NCBI GenBank assembly: GCA_937916005.1
Contig: CALGIA010000541.1
Coordinates: forward strand, 1-8,973
From: an uncultured Rhodospirillaceae bacterium
GTDB lineage: Bacteria > Pseudomonadota > Alphaproteobacteria > MPNO01
DNA length: 8,973 bases
Direction: 5' to 3'
The position numbers and the translations under genes were made by a program. The notes under the pieces were generated by a model. That model saw only the letters and a list, made by a program, of their open reading frames with translations, had not been told where the DNA came from and made no database searches. Shown here piece by piece: positions 1 to 6,262 of this stretch; the stretch's first letter is position 1, and every line of letters starts with the position of its first letter.

Positions 1-1276
1 TGTTGAGATATCCCTTCGGATTCCACGCGATGGCGAAGGGCTGGCTGCGCCCCGCGTCATCCGTCGCCCGCGCCCAGACTTCGTAATAGCCCGCCTTGGG
101 AAACGCGACATTTGCGCGAAAATGCTGCCAGGCATAGTCGTTGTCCGCCTTGGACAGATCGGCTTTCATCCAGGTCACGCCGAAATCGATGGAAATATCG
201 ACCCGGTCGATCGCATTGTCGCCGGCCCAGGCATGGCCCCGGACCGTCATCGAACGTTTGGCGTTCTTGCCGCCGGTTTCCGGGCTGGTGATCAGCGATT
301 TCACCGGCATGGCGTTGATGATCTGGAAGTCCTTCTTCGGTACTTTCTCACCGGCGGCCACCGGGTGGCCCGGTACGCGATAGGCCGTGCCTGTCATCTT
401 GGGTCCGTCATGGATCTTGTCCCGGAGCCAGATGCGCGTCAGCCATTTCTGGGAACACGATCCGGGCCAGCCCGGCACGACCAGCCGCAGGGGCGCGCCG
501 TTCATGGGGTGGATCGGGCCGCCATTCATGCCGAAGGCGATCAGATTATAGGGATTCATCGCCTTTTCGATGGGAACGCCGCGCGACAGGGACAGCTTGC
601 CCGGTTTGCGCGACAGATGCTCATCGGCGCCCTCGTGGGCGGTGTAGATGACGTTCTTCTTGACGCCGGCGGCCTTCAGCACGTCGGCCAGCCGGACACC
701 GGTCCATTCGGAACAGGCGACCGCGCCCAGCGACCACTGATTGCCGCGCGCGGGCGGATTGAAGTATGCGCGCCCGTTGCCGCCGCATTCCAGGGTGAGC
801 TTGTGGGTGACAACCTCGAACTTGCTTTTCAGGTCCGCGATGGAAAGCTTCATGGCATTGTCGACCAGCCCGTCCACAGTCAGCGACCAGTTTGCCGCAT
901 CCATGTTTTCGGGAGGAATGCCGTTATTGCGGACGAAATGACGCGCGGTCGGGGTGACGGCGTCATCCAGCAGATGGGCCGGCGTTTCCGCATTGACCGG
1001 CCGGTCATTGAGAACGGTCAGCCCGTCCTTGCCGGTAATCTTGAAAGGCGTGGCGGCAATCGCCTCGGGAATGAAGCCCGACGGCATGTTGCGGTGGAAC
1101 GGTATCGCGGCGCCCACCAGGGCGCCCATGGTGGCCAGACCGGCCCCCTTCAAAAATCCCCGTCGGTCTTTTTCCGGTTCCCGGCCAAAAACGATCTGGT
1201 CGGCGCGATCCGGGTCTTCGGCGTAAAGATCGAACAGATCCGTGGAACGGTCTTCGGGTTTTGGCGTTCTATCCAT
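1..1276 (-). CDS. Sulfite oxidase / SoxC-SorA-type molybdopterin oxidoreductase, Tat-exported (3' end cut by window edge)
   Basis: The frame starts at ATG 1276 and is still open at base 1, giving about 425 residues without a stop. A strong Shine-Dalgarno GGGAGGA lies 4 bases before the ATG. A twin-arginine signal, DRRGFLKGAG, sits at residues 37-46 after an unusually long polar n-region, followed by a hydrophobic stretch and an IPF motif. The molybdopterin domain (about 110-300) holds LECGGNGR with the probable Mo-ligating Cys164, the MNGGPIHPMNGAPLRLVVPG stretch and a KWLTRIW motif. Residues about 310-425 match the Mo-co oxidoreductase dimerisation domain (VRGHAWAG, VDISIDFG..W, YYEVWARATDD). 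That domain separates it from MsrP/YedY, which lacks it. The family oxidises sulfite to sulfate in the periplasm and passes electrons to a cytochrome c, which could be encoded just past the left edge. The upstream sigma/anti-sigma pair and the TauE-type exporter fit sulfite detoxification. Sulfite as substrate is inferred from family; a sulfur-oxidation SoxC role is an alternative. Confidence 0.9.
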   Translation of the reverse strand, partial: MDRTPKPEDRSTDLFDLYAEDPDRADQIVFGREPEKDRRGFLKGAGLATMGALVGAAIPFHRNMPSGFIPEAIAATPFKITGKDGLTVLNDRPVNAETPAHLLDDAVTPTARHFVRNNGIPPENMDAANWSLTVDGLVDNAMKLSIADLKSKFEVVTHKLTLECGGNGRAYFNPPARGNQWSLGAVACSEWTGVRLADVLKAAGVKKNVIYTAHEGADEHLSRKPGKLSLSRGVPIEKAMNPYNLIAFGMNGGPIHPMNGAPLRLVVPGWPGSCSQKWLTRIWLRDKIHDGPKMTGTAYRVPGHPVAAGEKVPKKDFQIINAMPVKSLITSPETGGKNAKRSMTVRGHAWAGDNAIDRVDISIDFGVTWMKADLSKADNDYAWQHFRANVAFPKAGYYEVWARATDDAGRSQPFAIAWNPKGYLN

Positions 1277-1280
1277 TGTT

Positions 1281-1287
1281 TCCTCCC
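1281..1287 (-). promoter_or_regulatory. Strong ribosome binding site of the sulfite oxidase gene
   Basis: Read on the minus strand, GGGAGGA precedes ATG 1276 with a 4-base spacer. It is the best Shine-Dalgarno match in the window and fixes the start of the molybdoenzyme. It contrasts with the weak or absent sites before the second and third monooxygenase-like genes and suggests independent, efficient initiation. Confidence 0.8.
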
Positions 1288-1303
1288 GTGAGTGTTAAGT
1301 TAC

Positions 1304-1316
1304 GGCGCGCGGCGCC
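1304..1316 (-). other. Short GC hairpin in the sulfite oxidase leader
   Basis: GGCGC and GCGCC form a perfect 5-bp GC-only stem around a 3-base loop. It lies about 28 bases before the sulfite oxidase ATG. A weaker 5-bp inverted repeat (CCCGA/TCGGG, 1315-1332) abuts it. No T-run follows on either strand, so it is not a rho-independent terminator. If transcription starts near 1340, both lie in the 5' untranslated leader and could affect mRNA stability or translation. At this GC content it may also be chance. Confidence 0.3.
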
Positions 1317-1346
1317 CGAACGAATTGTCGGGCTTCCAGGAGAGGA

Positions 1347-1372
1347 AACGAATCAGACGCGGGTTTTATTCC
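1347..1372 (-). promoter_or_regulatory. Candidate ECF-type promoter for the sulfite oxidase gene
   Basis: On the minus strand GGAAT (1372-1368) is followed by a 17-base spacer and CGTT (1350-1347). Known ECF promoters, including alphaproteobacterial EcfG-type ones, have the form GGAAC-N16/17-CGTT, so only one core base differs. It lies in the only sizeable internal gap, directly after the anti-sigma gene and before the sulfite oxidase. It would give a leader of roughly 65 bases. Control by the ECF sigma factor encoded at 2711-2193 is inferred from position and motif. Confidence 0.5.
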
Positions 1373-1381
1373 AGTTTTATT
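1363..1381 (-). repeat. Direct repeat of AATAAAAC with 11-bp period
   Basis: Minus-strand AATAAAAC occurs at 1381-1374 and again at 1370-1363, separated by TGG, so the copies are one helical turn apart. The first copy begins immediately after the anti-sigma stop codon and the second overlaps the candidate -35 element. It could be an A-rich UP-like element or a small operator. It is short enough that chance cannot be excluded. Confidence 0.35.
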
Positions 1382-2188
1382 TCAGGCGGCGCAAGGCGGG
1401 CTTTTCGCCCGGCTCCGGGCGAGCGCCATGCGCGTGGCATCGTCAACCGGCAGACGTTCCAGGCTGGTCCGTCGCACGGTTTCGGCGATCAACCTGAACC
1501 GCGCCTCGGCCATTCCCTCGGCCAGAATGACATGGCGCAAGCTTCCCGCCTGCCAGACCATGGCAATCAGCTTGTCGACCTTGAAAAATATGGCCTTGCC
1601 GCCGGGTTCGGCCGGCGAGCCGTCGATCAGCAGGGTGATCCGGCAGCCGCGCGTTCCACGATAACCGATCACCATGGCGGGCAGCCCGTCCAAAGTCCGG
1701 CTTTCGCCGATATGGGCGATGTGAAGCTTGGCGGCGGACAAATCCGGCACATGGGCGTTCAGCCGGGCATTCGCCGGACGCAGGATCGCGCGGGTCTGGG
1801 AAGGTGCGTCCTCCTTCACCCAGGAATTATGCACCGCGATCGCCCAGGCAACGGGAACGCCGTGATTGGAGCGGCCCGACCCGACGCCGGGCCCGATAAC
1901 AGACCAGGCCAGGCCGGCGGCCACGAACAGGACCAGGCAGGCGGCCATCGCCATGACGGGACGCCGCCATGATCTGTGCCCACCATGTTTGCCGGTCATT
2001 GCGGCCAAATTCATATCCGGCGCGTCCACGCTGTCGGAAATCGCCGATTTCAGCCGTTCAAGATTGGAAAGTTCGCGCGCCAGCCGGGGGTCTTCGGCGG
2101 CGTCTTTCAGCACGTCGCTCCGGCCCTGTCGGTCAAGCTCTCCGTCGGCGAACGCGTTTGAACGTTCAAATGTCTGTTTTCTCGCCAT
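1382..2188 (-). CDS. Membrane-anchored anti-sigma factor, partner of the adjacent ECF sigma
   Basis: The protein is about 268 residues from ATG 2188. A GTG one codon upstream (2191) is an alternative start. The N-terminal cytoplasmic part carries the typical anti-sigma opening (NAFADGELD, then the DPRLARELSNLERLK helix). A single transmembrane segment spans about residues 78-99, with basic residues before it (HRSWRRP). The remaining 165 or so residues should be periplasmic and contain a VPDLSAAKLHIAHIGESRTL-like strand pattern seen in anti-sigma sensor domains. I see no HxxxCxxC zinc anti-sigma motif in the N-terminal region, so it is not an obvious zinc redox-type anti-sigma. It starts 4 bases after the sigma stop, with no convincing ribosome binding site, so translation is probably coupled to the sigma gene. 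By family it holds the sigma factor inactive until an envelope signal arrives; the signal is unknown. Confidence 0.8.
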   Translation of the reverse strand: MARKQTFERSNAFADGELDRQGRSDVLKDAAEDPRLARELSNLERLKSAISDSVDAPDMNLAAMTGKHGGHRSWRRPVMAMAACLVLFVAAGLAWSVIGPGVGSGRSNHGVPVAWAIAVHNSWVKEDAPSQTRAILRPANARLNAHVPDLSAAKLHIAHIGESRTLDGLPAMVIGYRGTRGCRITLLIDGSPAEPGGKAIFFKVDKLIAMVWQAGSLRHVILAEGMAEARFRLIAETVRRTSLERLPVDDATRMALARSRAKSPPCAA

Positions 2189-2192
2189 CACT

Positions 2193-2711
2193 CTATAACT
2201 TCTTCAGCCGGCCGGATCGTGGCTCCAGCTTTTCCACATTACTCTCGTCAACCAAGTCCAGCAGGCGGGCCCGCGCGCGGCTTATGCGGCTCATCACCGT
2301 TCCCGTCGGCACCTCCATCACCTTGGAAGCCTCGGCGTAACTCAGCCCGGCAAGATCAACCAGTCCGATGATTTCCCGGTCCCGGGGGCGCAACCTAGCC
2401 ATGGCCTGTTTAACATTCAATACATTGATTAAACGTTCGTCACCCTGCCAATATTCCATGGAAGGTTCATCCGGACGTTCGGGCTCGAACAGATCATCGG
2501 TCAGACGGTTGCGCCGGACATGATCGAGAAATGAATTGCGAAGAATGACGAACAACCAGGCCCGATAAGCGCTTTCATCGGTCGGGACGGATTTGGCGGC
2601 CAATGATTTAACGGCGCATTGCTGCACCAGATCCTTCGCCGTTTCCGGATCGCGTGCAAGGCTGATGGCATAGCCGTAGAGCCGCGTAAGATAGTTTTCA
2701 ATCCGATGCAT
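2193..2711 (-). CDS. ECF-family RNA polymerase sigma factor
   Basis: This is a 172-residue protein, the normal size for an ECF sigma factor with only regions 2 and 4. Region 2 covers about residues 5-70: ARDPETAKDLVQQCAVKSLA resembles region 2.1, and YRAWLFVILRNSFLDHVRR is the classic 2.3-2.4 signature. Region 4 covers about 102-152: LRPRDREIIGLVDLAGLSYA, then the helix-turn-helix EASKVMEVPTGTVMSRISRARARL. ATG 2711 follows AAGGTGA (2728-2722), which overlaps the stop codon of the preceding oxygenase-like gene. Only 15 bases separate the two genes, so it is probably cotranscribed with them. The anti-sigma gene follows directly. By family it recruits RNA polymerase to a GGAAC/CGTT-type promoter, and one such element lies before the sulfite oxidase gene. 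I did not find a convincing autoregulatory promoter directly upstream. Confidence 0.92.
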   Translation of the reverse strand: MHRIENYLTRLYGYAISLARDPETAKDLVQQCAVKSLAAKSVPTDESAYRAWLFVILRNSFLDHVRRNRLTDDLFEPERPDEPSMEYWQGDERLINVLNVKQAMARLRPRDREIIGLVDLAGLSYAEASKVMEVPTGTVMSRISRARARLLDLVDESNVEKLEPRSGRLKKL

Positions 2712-2726
2712 TAAACGCCTGTCACC

Positions 2727-3899
2727 TTAAACCCTGGGGTCCCCGAAGGGCAGATCGAACCGGGCGCGGCCGTAATTGACGGCTTGCGGATCCCAGGCGA
2801 TGCCGAGCTGGCAGCTGACCGCGTGAATGTCGCGCCAGGCGCGCTGGACGTCATTGCCCGGCTGCATGCCGCGCATGCCGGTCAGGCTGAACAGGCGGTC
2901 GACGGCGCGGGTGCACAGCACCGCGGCATAGGCATTGTTGCGCCGCCACCCAGCCCGGATCAGGAGCGTCGGGTCCTCGTCCGCCTCGGTCATGCGCATC
3001 ACATCAATGCTGTCGCGCGCCAGCATGGCCCAGGCGGCTTCGATTTCGCCGCCGGATTCCGCGAGCCTTCCGTGGATCGTCGGTTCGGCCCACAGCTTGG
3101 CCCCGCCCATGCCGATGCGGGATTCCAGATCCTGCTCGATCAGCTCCAGCACGCCGCGCGCGAGTCCGATCGCCGGGCCGGCAAACCATTTCGACCCCAG
3201 CCCCCAGAACGGTATCCTGTAGAGCGCGCCGGGGTTGACCGCGCTGCCCGGCGTCGGCCCGCCGCGAACCGCCAGCGACGACAGCATCCGGTACTCGGGA
3301 ATAAAGACTTCCTTGAGACTGATCGACCGGCTGCCGGTCGCGCTCATCCCGGTCGAATGCCAATCGTCAATGATGTCGTAATCCGACCTCGCCACCATGG
3401 CGAAGCGATGTTCCGGCGGGCCGTTTTCGGGCCGCAAAAATATCTGCAGATGGTTGAAATCGGCGAAATCGACGCCGCTGGAGAAATGCCACTGCCCGTC
3501 GACCACGATTCCGCCATCGACCATGGTGACTTTGGAATCCCCCGCCGGTGACGCCGAACACACCAGCGCATCCTGGTTGTCGCCCCAGACTTCGTCCTGG
3601 GCGCGCGGATCCTTCATCCCCATGGTCAGGCCGTGCATGGCCAGATTGGTGAACACCCAGGCGCTGGAGCCGCAGCCCCGACCGAGCTCGGCGGCGATAT
3701 CGACCACCAGACCCAGATCGGCCTCGAAGCCGCCATGGCGTTTCGGCTGGAGGATCTTGTAAAACCCCGCATCCCGGAACTTCTCGTGGGTGTCGCGGGA
3801 AATGCCCCGGTCGTCTTCGGCCTGGGCGGCGCGTTCCCGCAGTAGCGGAACCATTTCCCGCGCCCGGTCGAGCAGGTCTTCTCGGCTTGGAATATTCAT
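2727..3899 (-). CDS. Acyl-CoA-dehydrogenase-fold, group D flavin monooxygenase-like protein (third paralogue)
   Basis: The protein is 390 residues from ATG 3899. The same frame is open further upstream, but that part is antisense to conserved coding sequence of the previous paralogue. The fold is recognised by DAGFYKILQPKRHGGFE (43-59), ELGRGCGSSAWVF (71-83), DPRAQDEVWGD, GQWHFSSGVDFADF, TGMSATGSRS (183-192), and the C-terminal WRDIHAVSCQ (355-364) and NYGRARFDLP. These match two-component, reduced-flavin-dependent monooxygenases (HpaB/HsaA/DszC type) better than true acyl-CoA dehydrogenases; I see no clear catalytic Glu motif. Of the three paralogues only this one has His (His89) at the N-terminal active-site position. 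Gln364 replaces the usual C-terminal His. It overlaps the previous gene by 4 bases (ATGA) and has no strong ribosome binding site, so translation is probably coupled. The substrate is unknown; hydroxylation or sulfur oxygenation is inferred from family and neighbours. Confidence 0.8.
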   Translation of the reverse strand: MNIPSREDLLDRAREMVPLLRERAAQAEDDRGISRDTHEKFRDAGFYKILQPKRHGGFEADLGLVVDIAAELGRGCGSSAWVFTNLAMHGLTMGMKDPRAQDEVWGDNQDALVCSASPAGDSKVTMVDGGIVVDGQWHFSSGVDFADFNHLQIFLRPENGPPEHRFAMVARSDYDIIDDWHSTGMSATGSRSISLKEVFIPEYRMLSSLAVRGGPTPGSAVNPGALYRIPFWGLGSKWFAGPAIGLARGVLELIEQDLESRIGMGGAKLWAEPTIHGRLAESGGEIEAAWAMLARDSIDVMRMTEADEDPTLLIRAGWRRNNAYAAVLCTRAVDRLFSLTGMRGMQPGNDVQRAWRDIHAVSCQLGIAWDPQAVNYGRARFDLPFGDPRV

Positions 3900-5086
3900 A
3901 CTCTGGGGTCCGTTATGGGCAGGTCGAACCGCGCCCGCCCGTAATTCGACGCCGCCATATCCCAGATGACCGCCACCTGGCTCGCCACCGCATGGATATC
4001 GCGCCACGTCCGTTGAACATGGCTGTCGGCCTGCATGGCGCGCATCCCGGCCAGCCCGTGCAGCCGATCGACGGCGCGGACGCAGGCCATCACCGCATAT
4101 GAATTGTTGCGCCGCCAGGACGCCCGTTGCAGCATGGTCGGGCTTTCGCCGTCTTCGGTCATTCGCCAGGCATCGCCGGCATCGCGGTTGATCAGCGCCC
4201 AGGATGATTCGATCTCGCCGCCGGATTCGGCGAGCCGGACCTGGACCGAAGGTTCCTCCCACAGCTTTGCGCCGCTCATCCCCTTGCGGGATGCCAGGTC
4301 GTCCTCGGTCAGCTCCAGCGCGCCGCGCGCGATGCCGACCGCCGGCGCGGCGAACAGCTTGGCCCCGATGCCCCAGAACGGCAGGCGGTACAGCACGCCG
4401 GGATTGACCGCGCTGCCCGGGGTCGGCCCGCCCCGCACGTCGAAGGACGACATGGCGCGGTAATCCGGGACGAACAGCTCATTGACCTTGACCGACCGGC
4501 TGCCCGTGGCGGAAAGCCCGGTGACGAACCAGTTGTCGATGACCTCGTAATCCGATTTATGGACCTGGACGAAGCGATGTTCGGGCGGGCCGTTGTCGGG
4601 CCGGTTATAGATGTTGAGATTGACCCAGTCGGCGAAATCGACGCCGCTGGCGAAATTCCAGATTCCGTCGACCAGCACGCCGCCATCGACGAAGGTGACG
4701 CGGGACTCCGGGCCGGGCTGGGCCGATGCCAGCAGCGCGTCCGGGTTGTCGCCCCAGACCTCCTCCTGCGCGCGCGGGTCCTTCATGCCGGTGACCAGCC
4801 CGTAATTGACGATGTTTGAAAAGATCCAGCAGCTTGATCCGCAGCCCCGTCCCAGTTCGGCGGCGACATCGATCACCAGGCTGAAATCCCGCTCAAACCC
4901 GCCGAAATGCTTCGGCTGCAACAGCTTGTAGAACCCCGCTTCGACGAAGGCCTGGTGGGTTTCATCGGGGATGCGGCGGTCGGCTTCGGCTTTTGCGGCG
5001 CGCGCGCGCAGCACGGGCGCCAGGTCGCGCGCCCGGCGGATGAATTCCTCGCGCGGAATATCGTTATCGTTCGAATTGTCGTTCAT
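3896..5086 (-). CDS. Acyl-CoA-dehydrogenase-fold, group D flavin monooxygenase-like protein (second paralogue)
   Basis: The protein is 396 residues from ATG 5086, which overlaps the TGA of the first paralogue by 4 bases (ATGA). No Shine-Dalgarno is visible (the preceding bases are GGACCCCCGCCT), so initiation is probably by translational coupling. It shares its whole length with the third paralogue, clearly more than half identical by eye: EAGFYKLLQPKHFGGFE (49-65), ELGRGCGSSCWIF (77-89), GIWNFASGVDFADW (141-154), GLSATGSRS, RGGPTPGSAVNPG, WRDIHAVASQ (361-370) and the same DPRV C-terminus. The N-terminal active-site His of group D monooxygenases is Tyr95 here (SNIVNYGL), and the C-terminal His position is Gln370. 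It may be a subunit of a mixed oligomer, an enzyme with altered chemistry such as oxidase or dehydrogenase, or a neofunctionalised monooxygenase. Family placement is firm; function is not. Confidence 0.8.
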   Translation of the reverse strand: MNDNSNDNDIPREEFIRRARDLAPVLRARAAKAEADRRIPDETHQAFVEAGFYKLLQPKHFGGFERDFSLVIDVAAELGRGCGSSCWIFSNIVNYGLVTGMKDPRAQEEVWGDNPDALLASAQPGPESRVTFVDGGVLVDGIWNFASGVDFADWVNLNIYNRPDNGPPEHRFVQVHKSDYEVIDNWFVTGLSATGSRSVKVNELFVPDYRAMSSFDVRGGPTPGSAVNPGVLYRLPFWGIGAKLFAAPAVGIARGALELTEDDLASRKGMSGAKLWEEPSVQVRLAESGGEIESSWALINRDAGDAWRMTEDGESPTMLQRASWRRNNSYAVMACVRAVDRLHGLAGMRAMQADSHVQRTWRDIHAVASQVAVIWDMAASNYGRARFDLPITDPRV

Positions 5087-6261
5087 AGGCGGGGGTCCGG
5101 GCAGGGCAGGCCGAACTTGACCTTGCCGTATGTGGTTGCGTGAAGGTCCCAGGCGACGACGATCTGCGACGACCCGGCGTGGATATCGCGCCAGGCGCGC
5201 TGATAGGGATTGTCCCAGGCGATGCCGCGTCCGCCGGCCAGGGCATATAATCGTTCGACCGCGCGCACGCACGACATGACCGCATAGGCATCGTTGCGCC
5301 GCCAGCCCGCGCGCTGTTCCAGGCTCGGCAGCTCGCCGGTTTCGGCCATGCGATAGGCCTGGGCGCAGTCGGACAGGGACAGCGCCCGCGCGGCGGCGAT
5401 CTCTGCGCCGGATTCGGCGATCCTGAGATGAACCGAGCCCTGGTCGGCGAGGTTTACGCCGCCGACCGATACCCGGTCCGCGATATTGCTGGTGATCGCA
5501 TCCAGCGCGCCCTGGGCTATTCCGATGACCGGGCCGGCGAACACCTTTGACCCGATGGCCCAGAATGTGTGGCGGTATAGCGGGTTTGGGTTGACGGCGC
5601 TGCCCGGCGTGTTGCCGTCGCGGATCAAAACCGGCATCAGGGTGCGGTGATCGGGGATGAACAGTTCATTGACCCGGATCGACCGGCTGCCCGTCGCCGC
5701 CAGCCCGGTGACGAACCAGTCGTCGATCACCTCGTAATCCGATTTATGGACCAGGGCGAAGCGGAATTCGGGCGGCCCGGATTCGTTGGGGATGATGATC
5801 TGCATGTGGTTCCAGTCGGCCCAATCGACGCCGCTGGCGAAACTCCACACACCATCGACCACGATCCCGCCATCGACATGCTTGACGGTCGCGCCGGGCG
5901 ACGGAAATGACGATGCGGTCAAGGCCTCCGGATTGTCGCCCCAGACTTCCTCCTGGGCTTTGGGATGGGTCATTCCGATCATCCAGTTCTGCACCGACAG
6001 ATTGGAAAAAATCCACGCGCTGGAGCCGCAACCCCGGCCCAATTCGCCGGCGAGCTCGATCATCATGCCCAGGTCGAATTCGTTGCCGCCATAGCGCGCC
6101 GGCTGGAACACCCGGTACAGACCGGATTCGAGGAAATCCCGGTGGGTCTGTTCCGGGATGCGGCGCGCTTCCTCCGCGTCCCTTGCCCGCTCGGACAATT
6201 TCGGTGTGAGCGCGCGGGCGCGGGCAATCATGTCGCGCCGAATTTCCTCTGAATTCGCCAT
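5083..6261 (-). CDS. Acyl-CoA-dehydrogenase-fold, group D flavin monooxygenase-like protein (first paralogue)
   Basis: The protein is 392 residues from ATG 6261. A good Shine-Dalgarno GGGAG (6272-6268) lies 6 bases upstream inside the end of the oxidoreductase gene, whose TGA ends one base before the ATG. The fold motifs match its two sisters: ESGLYRVFQPARYGG (45-59), ELGRGCGSSAWIF (73-85), GVWSFASGVDWADW (137-150), GLAATGSRS, TPGSAVNPNPLYR, WRDIHAGSSQ (357-366), YGKVKFGLP. It is the most divergent of the three and ends DPRL rather than DPRV. The N-terminal active-site His position is Gln91 (LSVQNW) and the C-terminal one is Gln366. As the only one of the three with its own strong ribosome binding site, it is the translational entry point for the three-gene block. 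Such enzymes normally need a separate flavin reductase, and none is encoded in this window. Substrate unknown. Confidence 0.8.
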   Translation of the reverse strand: MANSEEIRRDMIARARALTPKLSERARDAEEARRIPEQTHRDFLESGLYRVFQPARYGGNEFDLGMMIELAGELGRGCGSSAWIFSNLSVQNWMIGMTHPKAQEEVWGDNPEALTASSFPSPGATVKHVDGGIVVDGVWSFASGVDWADWNHMQIIIPNESGPPEFRFALVHKSDYEVIDDWFVTGLAATGSRSIRVNELFIPDHRTLMPVLIRDGNTPGSAVNPNPLYRHTFWAIGSKVFAGPVIGIAQGALDAITSNIADRVSVGGVNLADQGSVHLRIAESGAEIAAARALSLSDCAQAYRMAETGELPSLEQRAGWRRNDAYAVMSCVRAVERLYALAGGRGIAWDNPYQRAWRDIHAGSSQIVVAWDLHATTYGKVKFGLPCPDPRL

Positions 6262-6262
6262 G

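Noticed and set aside
1..1276. MsrP/YedY-type methionine sulfoxide reductase subunit
   Set aside because: The protein continues past the molybdopterin domain into a clear Mo-co oxidoreductase dimerisation domain, which MsrP lacks, and no MsrQ-like membrane gene is seen in the window.
122..1291. A 389-codon open frame on the plus strand
   Set aside because: It is fully antisense to the sulfite oxidase, whose conserved motifs (Tat signal, LECGGNGR, dimerisation domain) read on the minus strand. Its translation is low-complexity Arg/Gly/His-rich with no family motif, as expected in GC-rich DNA.
1406..1421. 7-bp inverted repeat CGCCCGG/CCGGGCG near the end of the anti-sigma gene, considered as a terminator
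   Set aside because: On the minus strand it is followed by GAAAAG-type sequence rather than a T-run, it lies inside coding sequence, and no T-run follows it on the plus strand either.
2784..3551. A 255-codon open frame on the plus strand
   Set aside because: It is antisense to the third monooxygenase-like paralogue, and similar shadow frames appear opposite the other two paralogues at matching positions, so it arises from shared codon patterns.
3900..4262. N-terminal extension of the third paralogue to a start at 4262
   Set aside because: It overlaps the conserved C-terminal coding region of the second paralogue out of frame. The ATGA overlap at 3899 and alignment with the sister proteins fix the start.
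2727..6261. True acyl-CoA dehydrogenases of fatty acid oxidation
   Set aside because: The fold is shared, but the ELGRGCGSS, W-x-F-(A/S)SGVD and WRDIHA motifs are those of reduced-flavin-dependent monooxygenase relatives, and no CoA ligase, enoyl-CoA hydratase or ETF genes are nearby.
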